A stretch of 64,000 nucleotides of DNA from Bacteroidales bacterium. GTDB taxonomy: Bacteria; Bacteroidota; Bacteroidia; Bacteroidales; WCHB1-69. The stretch spans positions 62,001-126,000 of the forward strand of contig JAFZIP010000008.1 in NCBI GenBank assembly GCA_017554325.1, written 5' to 3'. The translations under genes and the position numbers were made by a program. The notes below the pieces were generated by a model. It searched no databases. It saw nothing but the letters and a program-made list of their open reading frames with translations, and was not told the origin of the DNA. Of this stretch, positions 24,208 to 33,952 are shown piece by piece (within the stretch, counting starts at the first letter, position 1; each line of letters starts with the position of its first letter).

Positions 24208-27200
24208 TTATAATACCGTCACGGCCCCTTTCATCCGGAACATTTTGCCGTTGAGGTCTTTGTATCGGATGAAGTAGCTATAGACATTGTTCTTGTAAAT
24301 CTTGCCCTTGTAGTCTCCGTACCATTTGAAAGTCTTGTCATCGGAGTGATAAACCACCTCACCCCAGCGATTGTATATGGTGATCTCAAATTCAGAGATG
24401 AATCTTTGGACATATTCGGGGATGAAGAAGCAGTCGTTGGTGCCGTCTAATTTTGACGGAGAGATGGCGTTGGGTAGTATGAGTTCAGCCTCGCAGGCTT
24501 TGACGGTTACTTGAGAGGTGCTTGAGCAGGGACCTTGTGATGCGGTTACGCTATAGACACCGGGCTCTGTGATGAAAATCTGGTCAAGCTGATCTCCGGT
24601 GTTCCATACGTAGTTGGGCATATTGGATACCGCAATCAGTATCGCTGTCATGTCTTCGCAGAAGTCATCGGTTAGGGCTACTATGTGCAGTGAGGTGTCT
24701 ATGATGTCCAAATGGAGGTTCAGTGTGCTGTCGCAACCATTGGATCCCAGCAAGGTTATCGTGCGCTCCAGCGCGTCTGTGCCGATGGTCTCGGTCCTTG
24801 TGATGGAGAAACCGTTTTTATAGTATCCGTCTCCCTCGCAGATTTCATCTTGCAGGGAGGTCTCGCTGGGCTGACTGACTATGAGATGCAGTGTTACCGT
24901 GCTGTCGCACAGTGCAGTGTGAATTATTCTGTCGAATGTGTACATGCCCGGTTCGGCGATCTCCTCGGCGGAAATATCAAAGCCGTGTTCGTGGTAGGAT
25001 TGGTTGAGACAAATGCCATCCACGATGGTGTCGAATGCGGGCACCCCGACAGTGATGGTCAGAGTGTCGCTATACACGGTGCCGCAGCTTTCGGAAATCC
25101 ATGCTCTCCGCAGGAAGAAATCATATTCTGCGTTGTCAGGGTATGTGTAGTTAAAGGCATCGCTGGTTCCTGGGGCTGTGGTCCAGGTGTTGCCATTGGT
25201 AGAGATTTGCCACTGGTAACTGCCATTGAGGCCTCCTCCGTAGGCGCCAGTGCCGGTGAAGGGCTCTATGACACTGCCGATGCACAAAGCTTGATTGTCG
25301 GCAATGGTACCGGCTTCTGGTGCTATGTTCAGGGTATATAGCGTGACCACTTGCCCGGACGTGCAGCCCAGAGAGTCAGTGACGAAGAATTGGTAGGTGC
25401 CGGGAGGCAGGTTGCTGACCTGAACGTCGGTGCCGATGTTGGTGCTGAAGCCGGCATCCGTATATTGCCAGAGGTATGTATAGGGCGGAATCCCATTTAT
25501 GGCGGCACCTGTGATGGCGCCCGTGGAATCGCCTTCACAAAGGATGTGCGTCTTATTGACGATGGTGGAATGGAGGGTGTCAACCTGAAGGTTGTAGGTC
25601 ACAATATGGTCACTGCCATCGGCATTGGGGAGTGTTACTGTGTATGATCCCGGCTGGTCAAAGGAGTGCAGATGCCAGATATAAGGCATCATGTTGGCGC
25701 ACACGATGGTGTCGAAAGATTGATAGGTATTGAAATGCACGATGACGGTGAGGGAGATGGTGGAATCGCAACCATAACCGTCCTGCAGATTGTAGTCGAA
25801 GGAGAACTGTGCCGGTGAATTGATTCCGAATACGGTGTCGTACGGCGTGAAAGTGTAGGGGAGTTGGTTCTCTACAAGTACCAGCGTGTCGTAGGTGTGT
25901 GGTGCAGTCCTGGCTTGCAGGTTGAGGGTCACGATGGAATCGCACCCGTGCGCGGAGGTGAAAGTCCGATCGTATTGCCCTGGCTCGGTGTAGGTGGTGT
26001 TGCCCCAGACAAAAGCCCCGCAGGTCATGGTGTCAATGTAGGTATGTGGTTGCGCATAATACGTCACAGTGAGGGAGGTGTCGTAGTGGCACCCGAAATC
26101 GTCGTTGATGGTGATGGAGTAAACCACCGTGGTGTCATGAAGGATACTGGCAGGTGGGTCAAGGGTGAAAAGCGAGTCGCTGAGTGTGGTAAGGTAGGGT
26201 CCTGACGCGTCGGCGTGTGTGAATACTGCATCATCCTCCGAAAAGATTTCATTGCGCAGTGCGAGCTCCCATCCGAAAATGTACCCATTGTCAATATTCC
26301 AACCATCGATTACCTCGATGTACCAGGAACCGTTCAACGGGCAGCCGATCAGACTGCTGAATGATTGGTCAGGATGATAGAATTGTGTGCCGGCGGCCAC
26401 ATTGGAGGAGTCTAAAATGCCGTTGTGCTCGTTTGCACTACGGTAAATGAGACTGCCGGCACCAGGAGCGTAAACATAGCCTTGGGTGGTGTTGTTCGAC
26501 CAACAGTAGTTCCAGCCAATGCCATGTTGATTTCCTGACGCATTGGCATCGCAGGGGCGCGAAGAGTTCTCAACATTGTAAGCCTGTCCGAAATAGCTGC
26601 CCACGTATGCGTTGCTTCCGGATTGCCAGCCCCGTGAAGAAGGCAGAATCTGTGAGTTGCAGTTTGAACTTCCAGAGCCTCCGTATTTCATGATGTCGGC
26701 TTTCTGTCCGTTGGGACAGGTGATGTTGATGTAAATGTCACCGACCCATGAGTGCTCCAGATTCAATTTTACATAGTAGATGTCCTCCACACTCTGAACA
26801 ACATCATTCTCCCCGTATGCCGAGAATGTAAGTGGCGATCGGTAGGAGCAACCGTACGGGTCACATGGTACACCGTCAGGCAGAAAGATGGTGTCTGTCA
26901 GGGACAAGGTGGTCTGCCCGGCACCCAAGACCACGGTGTTGGTATCTTCATGGCCTACCGAAATGGAGTAGGACCCTCCGGTACAGAAAGAGGGGGCGTT
27001 GACAGACAATATGGGATTCCTTGATGCCGACACTACGTGAGAGGCGATGCCGATACAACCGTGCTCATCGGTGATGGTGACGCTGTAGTTGCCAGAGGTG
27101 TTGACAGAGATGCTTTGTGTGGCAGCTCCACTACTCCAAAGGTAAGATGTCGCGTTGACGGTGGAGAGTGTGATGGTGGAATCGACACACAGATAAGGTG

Positions 27201-29076
27201 AACCGATAATGGTCGCATCTGGCAGAGGAACTACCTGCAAGTGCAACGTGACAATGCTGTCTGTGCCGCTTACTGATGTCAGTGTGTCAGGATAGGAACC
27301 GGCCTCTGTGATTTGTCTGTTGTGCCATGTTATGGGCAGTACGTTTTCGCATACGATACTGTCAACTTCAATCTCATAACGCTGATGAAGATACAGGACC
27401 AACAGACTGTCACAACCGGAGCTGTTGGTGAGGCGTTGCGAATATACACCGGCTTCTGAGTAGCTTGTTCCATTCAGCGTATATGGAAGAGACTGATCGT
27501 TCACTACAACCACCAAGGTGTCTGTTGAAGGTTCTCCCTTGATGCGTATATAAATGGAGTCTGCAAATGACACGAAACAACTCGATGTGTCCACGCCGTC
27601 AATGAAATAACGGCCGTTCAGGCTGGTGTCTGCGTCGGTGAAAACGAAAGGAGGGTTGGTGAGCTGTTGGCCATTAGGACAAGTCAGTACCACATTGCTG
27701 ACGTTGGGTGCCAGAAAGTTGAATGTGACGGTGTCACCCTTGCAATACAGCGAATCCATGTCGAAAAAGAGATACGAGGCACTGCTGTAGTCGCTGAAAT
27801 AGCCGTATGAACAGTCTCCGCCCTGAGTGCCGTCCATGATTCCCAAATGGAAACGGCCCGCGTCGTTCTGAAGAGTCATAACGTGGCCCTCAGGCACAAA
27901 GTTGCTGACATCCTTAACGCAGTATGAAAAAGAGGTATCTCCCGGTATCGGCGTGAAATCGTTGGCTGTGATGGCGTTGGGGTTGCCGTTGAGCACGAAG
28001 TTGGACGTATGCTCAGTGCCGACCAGAATGGTAAAAACAGCCGTTGAAGAGCTTGGACGCAGGTGCGTCACCTTGTGCGAACCGGTGCATTCAATCTGCG
28101 GAAGCATGGTTCCACCTAACTCGCATCCGATGGCGGTCATCTGAAACACGACTACGGGCTTGTCGGACTCAATCAGGTTGGCTACACTGTTGGAAGGAAT
28201 AGCGTAGTTCAACCCCTGGCCTATATTCAGCATTGTCTGTTGAACCCCATTGATGGAGACGGAGGTTTGGTTCTCGACAGGGTAGATAAATATGTGCTCG
28301 TAGCTGGAGTTGTTGCGCAATGCCACATATCGGTTACCCACCATAGAGACGGGCACCAATTGGTCGCCTATGAGATCGAAGCATCCTGACGCATAAACGC
28401 TGTCGTCGGTGGTGTTGACCGCAATGGGTTTGCTGGCGTGGATGTATGTGTTCTGAAGATGGTAGGCCGCATTAGTGCTGTTGGACCGGATGGCGTAACT
28501 TTGCCCCCGTTGAAGGACAATTGTGATGGTGCTGTCAGCGGCGATACCACCTCGCAAATCCACAGGGGCAGTGATTTGAACCACGGTGTTGTCTTCTGTC
28601 GCAATCAACTCTATACTGCTGGTAGAACTGTTGTAATTGTTGTTAAGCTGTGTCTGCATAGGCACCAGAAACTCGGTGCCCAACGCATTCCTGCCTTTGA
28701 GGGTGTATATCTCGCTGTTGTTGCCCACACTTTCATAATAACAGGATACAGGTGTCGTGGAAGTGATGTACATTCCTCGGTTGACTATGGTGTTGATGGG
28801 CTTGGTCTCCATGATGTCCACCATGCTGGATACGTCGTAGATGTAAAAACTGTCTGCTGCGATATGGATTGTGATTGGCGTGAAACTGCTGTTGGCTGGC
28901 TGGCTCAATGTTACAGTGGACGGCTGGTCGTATGTCGTGAAGCAGAACCGGATGGGGGTTTGCTGGTGACTGATTTCCAAATCCGGGGGTGCAAACCAGA
29001 ATACAGTGTCGGTCTGGGCCTGCAGGGCAAATTGTGCCAAAAACAGGACGAAGAAAGGCAGCAGGTGTCTTTTCAT
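24208..29076 (-). CDS. Giant T9SS type B surface protein with IgGFc-binding-like and P domains
   Basis: 1,622-aa exported multidomain protein. Order: signal peptide (MKRHLLPFFVLFLAQFALQA); an IgGFc-binding-protein-like domain (about residues 130-440, with LGTEFLVPMQTQ and IGDQLVPVSMVGNRYVAL); a Cys-paired Ig-like repeat (about 620-690) of the kind found 16 times in the 45.4-50 kb gene; a proprotein-convertase P domain (about 720-950, LNLEHSWVGDIYINITCPNG); several GCDSxxxLxLxV units; a SprB repeat (about 1170-1245, GIPPYTYLWQY, LPPGTYQFFVTDSLGC); and a C-terminal gliding-type sorting domain (about 1532-1622, FEITIYNRWGEVVYHSDD). The sorting domain marks export by type IX secretion and surface retention. 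Adhesion is a plausible role but unproven. Confidence 0.9.
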   Translation of the reverse strand: MKRHLLPFFVLFLAQFALQAQTDTVFWFAPPDLEISHQQTPIRFCFTTYDQPSTVTLSQPANSSFTPITIHIAADSFYIYDVSSMVDIMETKPINTIVNRGMYITSTTPVSCYYESVGNNSEIYTLKGRNALGTEFLVPMQTQLNNNYNSSTSSIELIATEDNTVVQITAPVDLRGGIAADSTITIVLQRGQSYAIRSNSTNAAYHLQNTYIHASKPIAVNTTDDSVYASGCFDLIGDQLVPVSMVGNRYVALRNNSSYEHIFIYPVENQTSVSINGVQQTMLNIGQGLNYAIPSNSVANLIESDKPVVVFQMTAIGCELGGTMLPQIECTGSHKVTHLRPSSSTAVFTILVGTEHTSNFVLNGNPNAITANDFTPIPGDTSFSYCVKDVSNFVPEGHVMTLQNDAGRFHLGIMDGTQGGDCSYGYFSDYSSASYLFFDMDSLYCKGDTVTFNFLAPNVSNVVLTCPNGQQLTNPPFVFTDADTSLNGRYFIDGVDTSSCFVSFADSIYIRIKGEPSTDTLVVVVNDQSLPYTLNGTSYSEAGVYSQRLTNSSGCDSLLVLYLHQRYEIEVDSIVCENVLPITWHNRQITEAGSYPDTLTSVSGTDSIVTLHLQVVPLPDATIIGSPYLCVDSTITLSTVNATSYLWSSGAATQSISVNTSGNYSVTITDEHGCIGIASHVVSASRNPILSVNAPSFCTGGSYSISVGHEDTNTVVLGAGQTTLSLTDTIFLPDGVPCDPYGCSYRSPLTFSAYGENDVVQSVEDIYYVKLNLEHSWVGDIYINITCPNGQKADIMKYGGSGSSNCNSQILPSSRGWQSGSNAYVGSYFGQAYNVENSSRPCDANASGNQHGIGWNYCWSNNTTQGYVYAPGAGSLIYRSANEHNGILDSSNVAAGTQFYHPDQSFSSLIGCPLNGSWYIEVIDGWNIDNGYIFGWELALRNEIFSEDDAVFTHADASGPYLTTLSDSLFTLDPPASILHDTTVVYSITINDDFGCHYDTSLTVTYYAQPHTYIDTMTCGAFVWGNTTYTEPGQYDRTFTSAHGCDSIVTLNLQARTAPHTYDTLVLVENQLPYTFTPYDTVFGINSPAQFSFDYNLQDGYGCDSTISLTVIVHFNTYQSFDTIVCANMMPYIWHLHSFDQPGSYTVTLPNADGSDHIVTYNLQVDTLHSTIVNKTHILCEGDSTGAITGAAINGIPPYTYLWQYTDAGFSTNIGTDVQVSNLPPGTYQFFVTDSLGCTSGQVVTLYTLNIAPEAGTIADNQALCIGSVIEPFTGTGAYGGGLNGSYQWQISTNGNTWTTAPGTSDAFNYTYPDNAEYDFFLRRAWISESCGTVYSDTLTITVGVPAFDTIVDGICLNQSYHEHGFDISAEEIAEPGMYTFDRIIHTALCDSTVTLHLIVSQPSETSLQDEICEGDGYYKNGFSITRTETIGTDALERTITLLGSNGCDSTLNLHLDIIDTSLHIVALTDDFCEDMTAILIAVSNMPNYVWNTGDQLDQIFITEPGVYSVTASQGPCSSTSQVTVKACEAELILPNAISPSKLDGTNDCFFIPEYVQRFISEFEITIYNRWGEVVYHSDDKTFKWYGDYKGKIYKNNVYSYFIRYKDLNGKMFRMKGAVTVL

Positions 29077-29126
29077 AGCGGCAAAATGGAAGATGGTAAA
29101 AGTGATAACTGTCTCTATTAAAGCCG

Positions 29127-29134
29127 CAAAAATA
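29127..29134 (-). promoter_or_regulatory. -7 promoter box of the T9SS type B gene
   Basis: TATTTTTG on the minus strand, 50 bases before the ATG. Confidence 0.6.
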
Positions 29135-29174
29135 TAAAAAAAATCGGAAATTAGAGTCGTGAATGCCCTGTCAT

Positions 29175-29202
29175 GAAAAACCGGTTACGGCTTCGAAACC
29201 GG
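29175..29202 (-). terminator. Rho-independent terminator overlapping a stop codon
   Basis: Minus strand CCGGTT / AACCGG (6 bp, 10-base loop) followed by TTTTT. The ascending arm is the last coding sequence of the Ig-like lipoprotein gene and the stop codon TAA lies in the hairpin. Confidence 0.65.
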
Positions 29203-30849
29203 AATCTCAAAGGTCTCCTCATTGTCCCAATAGGCTCTGATGCTGATGGGCTTTGGATATGGATAGATGTTTTCAGGCTGTCTCATGTTGTGGTAGTCGC
29301 CCGCGTCCCAACGCGCATTCCGATTGCAGTCTTCAATCACGGTGATGCTGTAATTGCCTGGCAATAGGTGCTCGTAGGATATGGTGCGAGATGCTGTCAG
29401 CAGGTCTTCTTGTTGCAACTGATTACCACTCCATAGCTGTGCGATGTACTGGAAACCGCTCGTCGGCACCACGTACTCAATGGACAAAGAACCGTAGTCT
29501 TTCTCCGACTGGGTTACAAATGATGCCTTGATGGAATCGTTGCAGAGGCCATTATATCCGAAAAACATGGAGTCTGGAATGGTGACGGTGTAATTCTTTT
29601 TGTTTTCAAAAACAATGGGCAATGGCAATTGCGTGATGAAAGTGTCTGGCACGGAAATCTTGTAGAAGGCCGTGTCGTTGCCGCTTTTCTGTTGTGTGCA
29701 GACGGTTACGGTGATGGAGTCGCTGGGCTTGACTGGATACCCGAACGTCAAAGTGAGGGGCTTATACCGGTGACCTTGGTTGAGTACTCCCACGGAAAGC
29801 CGTTCAACGGGCGCATTCTTGTTGCCCCTGGACTGGGCCTTCTTGGTTTTGTAGGGCGTGATTTGCACGGTGTCCGTCCGTCCGTTAGCGATGAAAATAT
29901 AGGAAACCGTGTCCGTGAGAGCTTCTTTCAAATGCCAGGTAACCGTGTCGCCTTTGGAATTCCAGGTCTCGAAGTGTGGCACATCATGTTGTATGGCGAT
30001 AACGGAGAACTCTTCGACAGGGGCTTTGTATGGGAAAATGTAGATTCCAGCGGCGGGATTCTCGTAGCGCAAGAGCACAGGAACCGTATCTTGAATCACG
30101 AAGGCGGACAACTTGATCCTGGGCATGGTATCCTGCGGTGGCGTGGTTTGGTCGGACGTGTCTTTCGGTGCTTCATAAAATGCTGTGAATGTATGGCCGG
30201 CAAAGGCAACCGTCTCGTTGGGCAGGTCGTAGAGAAGGTTCCCGTTCAAGTCCTTCAAAGCGAAAATCTTGTAGTCGCCGCTTCGGATGTTCTGAAAACG
30301 GAAAGACCCGTCAGAGAGTGTCTTGGTCAGGTACGATGGCTTGGAGGTCATCGGTAGCGTGTCGATGTCCTGGTCGTAGAGAAACACAAACATGTTGTCG
30401 CATGGCTTCAGAGTCTGTGCGTCGATGACGCTGCCCGCCAGCGAGAAGGAGTCTATCTCATCGCCAGTGGAGAAACTGTAGTGGTAATAGCCGAGTTTGT
30501 TGCTTTCATGGAAATCCTGTATGCAGTTGGAAAACACCATGTTGTAGGTGGTGTTCTCTTTCAGGGTATCCTTGAATTTGATAACCAACGTCTTGCCTTG
30601 GATGGAGTAGTTCGGCTCCTGTTCCATGGGTGGGGATATGAGGATGTTCTCCGTTGGGTTGTTCAGGGTGAAGTATTCGTCGAACGTGATTTTGACTACG
30701 GGGTTGCGCATGCGCACACTCCCGCTGGCGGGCGACTCGCTGGCCAACTTGGGAGGGTTCATATCCTTTTCGCCACCGGTTGGCATGACGATTTTGGCAC
30801 AGCTTCCCAGCAGAAACATTAATAATATGTATAGGGATATCCGTCTCAA
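29185..30849 (-). CDS. Ig-like domain lipoprotein
   Basis: 554-aa lipoprotein. Lipobox LGSC is followed by a bacterial Ig-like domain (about residues 35-135: PASGSVRMRNPVVKITFDEY, LVIKFKDTLKENTTYNMVF), then beta-rich SpaA/carboxypeptidase-like units (DGSFRFQNIRSGDYKIFALK and, near the end, LLPGNYSITVIEDCNRNARWDAG). This layout is common in Bacteroidota envelope proteins of unknown function. Start: the ATG at 30819 leaves only six residues before the lipobox cysteine, too few for a signal peptide. The TTG at 30849 gives MRRISLYILLMFLLGSC and lies 19 bases after a promoter box, so I use it. Confidence 0.8.
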   Translation of the reverse strand: MRRISLYILLMFLLGSCAKIVMPTGGEKDMNPPKLASESPASGSVRMRNPVVKITFDEYFTLNNPTENILISPPMEQEPNYSIQGKTLVIKFKDTLKENTTYNMVFSNCIQDFHESNKLGYYHYSFSTGDEIDSFSLAGSVIDAQTLKPCDNMFVFLYDQDIDTLPMTSKPSYLTKTLSDGSFRFQNIRSGDYKIFALKDLNGNLLYDLPNETVAFAGHTFTAFYEAPKDTSDQTTPPQDTMPRIKLSAFVIQDTVPVLLRYENPAAGIYIFPYKAPVEEFSVIAIQHDVPHFETWNSKGDTVTWHLKEALTDTVSYIFIANGRTDTVQITPYKTKKAQSRGNKNAPVERLSVGVLNQGHRYKPLTLTFGYPVKPSDSITVTVCTQQKSGNDTAFYKISVPDTFITQLPLPIVFENKKNYTVTIPDSMFFGYNGLCNDSIKASFVTQSEKDYGSLSIEYVVPTSGFQYIAQLWSGNQLQQEDLLTASRTISYEHLLPGNYSITVIEDCNRNARWDAGDYHNMRQPENIYPYPKPISIRAYWDNEETFEIPVSKP

Positions 30850-30868
30850 TCTGTTCGGAATTTTGCCG

Positions 30869-30876
30869 CAAAAATA
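30869..30876 (-). promoter_or_regulatory. -7 promoter box of the Ig-like lipoprotein gene
   Basis: TATTTTTG on the minus strand. It lies inside the 3' end of nothing coding on this strand and its position supports the TTG start at 30849. Confidence 0.55.
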
Positions 30877-30896
30877 CAAAAATAGTTGGATGGCGG

Positions 30897-31322
30897 TTAG
30901 TTGTTCTTGCTGTAGTAGGTCACGTCGGTGCGCTTGTCCCAGCCCTGCGAGGCCCAGAATGCCTGCCCCTGTTCGTTGGTGTTCAGCACAAGTAGCCCGT
31001 TTTTCTTGATGCCTTCGGCTTCGATGGCTTTGTAGGCTTCCGCCAGCAACTTTTTGCCGATACCCTTGTTGCGCAGGTCGGTTCGCACCACCGTGTGGTA
31101 AATGTATGCCCGCCGGCCGTCGATGCCGCATAACAGCACACCTACAATCTCGCCGTCCAAAACAGCCACAAAGTTGGATGTCGGGTTTTTGCGGAGGAAT
31201 TTGGTGATGCCCTCCTCGGAGTCGTCATAACTGCGCAGAGCCATGCCCTCTGTGATGGTCCATAAATGATACACTGGTTGATAGTCTTCTGCCGTCATGA
31301 GGCGAATGATGAGATTTTCCAT
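30897..31322 (-). CDS. GNAT family N-acetyltransferase
   Basis: 141-aa acetyl-CoA-dependent transferase. The core shows VAVLDGEIVGVLLCGIDGRR (beta4 region), YHTVVRTDLRNKGIGKKLL (acetyl-CoA pyrophosphate loop R/Q-x-x-G-x-G/A as RNKGIG) and a C-terminal QAFWASQGWDKRTDVTYYSK typical of small GNATs. The acceptor is unknown. It follows the ATP-grasp-like gene by 11 bases and is probably co-transcribed. Confidence 0.9.
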   Translation of the reverse strand: MENLIIRLMTAEDYQPVYHLWTITEGMALRSYDDSEEGITKFLRKNPTSNFVAVLDGEIVGVLLCGIDGRRAYIYHTVVRTDLRNKGIGKKLLAEAYKAIEAEGIKKNGLLVLNTNEQGQAFWASQGWDKRTDVTYYSKNN

Positions 31323-31333
31323 GTTTTTTGTTT

Positions 31334-32470
31334 TTATAAAGGATTGATGTTTACCGTGATAGCGTATTGGGTCTCTTTTTCAACAGGGTTTAATGAGAGA
31401 AAACCGCTGTACCAACGGCCCTCTTTGAGCTTCAATGGCGGTTGTTGGTTTGCATGTTCTTGGAGTTTTCCGGCTATGGGCGAGAATTCCAATTGCATGG
31501 TTCCTTGCGATTCTGGGTGCACGTACCGCTCGTAGAGAATGTGTGCCGCCATGCCCATGGTCATGCGCAGGTTCATCTCTACCATCGGATTCAGTTTGTA
31601 ATGCTGTTGTTGCTGATAAATGAACATATCCACGCCCGTATATCCATTGTATAGGGGCGCGATATGTTGTTTGATATATTGTGTCAGCGCGTTTTGCAGG
31701 CGATGCAGGTCCGTTTGCGGAATCCATTGGGTTAGCATCTTTTCAATCTTGTCGTCTTTCATCAGGAGATTGCCGGCGTAGCCGTAATGGCGGGTGCTGA
31801 AGAGCGAGTAGCCGCTGAAGACAACTTGTCCGTTCTCACATTTGAACTCCATGGCAAAGTCCTGCGCAACCTCATACAGCGGCTCGGCCATGATGGAGCC
31901 CTGCCGGCGGATCACGCCGCCCCCTTGCCGCAGCAGAGTGGGGGAGCACTCCCCGTGCGCGTACAGGTGCCCGCGCCCGTTGCCCGAATAGGGCGATTTG
32001 AAGATGACATTGCAATGGTCTGCTATGTATTGTTGCATTTCGTCAGGAGAAAACAATTCCTGTGCGGCCTCGGGCAGTGCCATGTCGGGCAGCGTTTGTG
32101 TCAGGAAATGATGCGCTTCGATGGTCTTGCGGCGGTGCGCAAGTGCTCGTATGTTTGAGAGTTTTTCTCCGTCTGTAAAGCAGTTGTCTCCCATTAGGTC
32201 TGAGTATTGCCGAACGACGAGCGGATCCCAGCCCCAAGGTTGCAGGCGGGTGACAGGTGCTGGCAAAGTGGCCAGTTTTTGGCCTTGGAGCGACAGGAAC
32301 GGTTCCGCATCGGCGTAAGGTAGGTAGATGAACCCATCATCCGCGACGATGTGTCGGAGAAAGGGCGCGCAATCGTGTGCGAACTTGACCGCCGAAGCGG
32401 GCGGCACAAAGTGCGGCTCGTTGTTGGCCAATGCGTAGTCGTGCTCCGGATTGAAAATGTAGAGGGTCAT
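31334..32470 (-). CDS. Conserved Bacteroidota protein, ATP-grasp-like (function unknown)
   Basis: 378-aa protein of a conserved but uncharacterised family that begins with the signature IFNPEHDYALANN. Middle and C-terminal segments resemble an ATP-grasp fold: VIFKSPYSGNGRGHLY (a lysine plus glycine-rich loop in the nucleotide-binding position), YTGVDMFIY, and NPMVEMNLRMTMGMAAHI, where E-x-N-x-R matches the metal-binding end of ATP-grasp enzymes. If the fold is right it would ligate a carboxylate to an amine or thiol; the substrate is unknown. It is sandwiched between mnmE (12 bases) and a GNAT gene (11 bases). Confidence 0.8.
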   Translation of the reverse strand: MTLYIFNPEHDYALANNEPHFVPPASAVKFAHDCAPFLRHIVADDGFIYLPYADAEPFLSLQGQKLATLPAPVTRLQPWGWDPLVVRQYSDLMGDNCFTDGEKLSNIRALAHRRKTIEAHHFLTQTLPDMALPEAAQELFSPDEMQQYIADHCNVIFKSPYSGNGRGHLYAHGECSPTLLRQGGGVIRRQGSIMAEPLYEVAQDFAMEFKCENGQVVFSGYSLFSTRHYGYAGNLLMKDDKIEKMLTQWIPQTDLHRLQNALTQYIKQHIAPLYNGYTGVDMFIYQQQQHYKLNPMVEMNLRMTMGMAAHILYERYVHPESQGTMQLEFSPIAGKLQEHANQQPPLKLKEGRWYSGFLSLNPVEKETQYAITVNINPL

Positions 32471-32482
32471 GTTTGCCAGCTT

Positions 32483-33853
32483 CTATTTTCCGATGCAGAA
32501 TTTGCCGAAGATGTTGTCCAACAGCTCGTCGGTGGTCACGGTGCCGGTGAGGCAGCCTATGTCGTGCAGCGCCACGCGCACGTCCTCCGCCAGCAAATCG
32601 GTCGGGATTTGGCTGGAGAGGCCCTGCTGGATGCGGCCGATGGCGGATTGTATGTCTAACAACATCGAATAGTGACGCTCGTTGGTGAGCAGGGTGGCAT
32701 CTTGCACCTTGTGCTGTTGGATGAATAGACGGAGCCTGTCTTCCACCTCTCCTAAGTTGACTTTCCGCTTGGCCGAGATGAAAAGGATGTCCAGGTCGTG
32801 CCAGTTGTGATAATGCTCCGGCAGGGCTTCGAGCTCGTCGATTTTGTTGGCGATGACCACCAATTGTTTTTCGGAAAGATTGAGTTCTTCGTTCAGGCGG
32901 GCAATCTCAGCCCGGATGTCTTCCGGTTTGCTCAGGGTTACATCCACCATGTATAGGATGATGGCCGCTTGGTTGATGGCCTGGTAGGTTCGCTCAATGC
33001 CGATGCTCTCCAGCGTGTCGTCCGACTGGCGGATGCCGGCGGTGTCGATGAAGCGGAACAGCGTGCCGTCAATGTTGAAGGTGTCCTCCACCGTGTCGCG
33101 TGTGGTGCCCGGGATGGGGGAAACGATGGCGCGGTCTTGCTGCAGGATTGCGTTCAGTAGCGTGGATTTGCCCACGTTGGGCTGCCCGACGATGGCAACC
33201 GGAATGCCGGTTTTGAGCACGTTGCCGATTTTAAAGGAATGGATCAGTTGCTCCACCTCATCGCGCAATTCGGCCAGCAGGCGTGACAATTCCTCACGGT
33301 TGGCGAACTCGACCTCCTCCTCGCTGAAATCCAATTCCAACTCCAGTAGGGAGGATAATTGCACCAACTGTTCGCGCAGAAGATGGATTTTCTTGGAAAA
33401 GGAACCCTTCAGCTGGCTGATGGCGAGTTTGTGCGTGCTCTCCGATTGCGAGTCGATGAGGTCAGCCACAGCTTCGGCTTGGGGAAGGTCCAATTTGCCA
33501 TTGAGGAAGGCGCGTTGCGTGAACTCGCCCGGTTGCGCCATGCGGCAGCCGCGTTCCACCAGCATCTCCATGATCTTCCGCTGGATAAAGATGGAACCGT
33601 GGCAAGAGATTTCCACCATGTCCTCACCCGTGTACGAGCGTGGTGCCGCGAACTTGGTCACCACCACCTGGTCGATGACTTGGTCATGGTCAATGATTTG
33701 TGCGAATTGGGCGTGCTGGGGAGGAATGCGAGGGAAATCCGTCTTTGGGAAAAGCTCGGCCGCAATGGCGAATGCCTGTTCGCCGGAGGCCCTTAGCACG
33801 GAGATGGCTCCGATGCCCGCAGGTGTGGATATGGCGCAAATGGTGTCTTTCAT
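32483..33853 (-). CDS. mnmE: tRNA uridine-5-carboxymethylaminomethyl modification GTPase MnmE
   Basis: 456-aa GTPase that with MnmG makes the cmnm5 modification at the wobble uridine of several tRNAs. It has an N-terminal folate-binding domain (DTICAISTPAGIGAISVLRASG), a helical domain, an inserted G domain (VAIVGQPNVGKSTLLN, PGTTRDTVED, then NKID) and the obligatory C-terminal CIGK with its catalytic Cys. Start at 33853 by homology and by the promoter box 18 bases upstream. Leads a likely operon with the next two genes. Confidence 0.97.
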   Translation of the reverse strand: MKDTICAISTPAGIGAISVLRASGEQAFAIAAELFPKTDFPRIPPQHAQFAQIIDHDQVIDQVVVTKFAAPRSYTGEDMVEISCHGSIFIQRKIMEMLVERGCRMAQPGEFTQRAFLNGKLDLPQAEAVADLIDSQSESTHKLAISQLKGSFSKKIHLLREQLVQLSSLLELELDFSEEEVEFANREELSRLLAELRDEVEQLIHSFKIGNVLKTGIPVAIVGQPNVGKSTLLNAILQQDRAIVSPIPGTTRDTVEDTFNIDGTLFRFIDTAGIRQSDDTLESIGIERTYQAINQAAIILYMVDVTLSKPEDIRAEIARLNEELNLSEKQLVVIANKIDELEALPEHYHNWHDLDILFISAKRKVNLGEVEDRLRLFIQQHKVQDATLLTNERHYSMLLDIQSAIGRIQQGLSSQIPTDLLAEDVRVALHDIGCLTGTVTTDELLDNIFGKFCIGK

Positions 33854-33871
33854 ATAATGAGATTTTGCGGG

Positions 33872-33879
33872 CAAAAATA
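33872..33879 (-). promoter_or_regulatory. -7 promoter box of mnmE
   Basis: TATTTTTG on the minus strand, 18 bases before the ATG. Confidence 0.6.
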
Positions 33880-33921
33880 CAAAAATGAAAGGGAAGAATG
33901 TCTTTTTTGAGAAAAATGTTG

Positions 33922-33929
33922 TATGTTTG
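33922..33929 (+). promoter_or_regulatory. -7 promoter box of the FISUMP lipoprotein gene
   Basis: TATGTTTG, 23-29 bases before the possible start codons. Divergent from the mnmE promoter. Confidence 0.55.
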
Positions 33930-33952
33930 CACGTTCTTTTCAAAATGATTTA

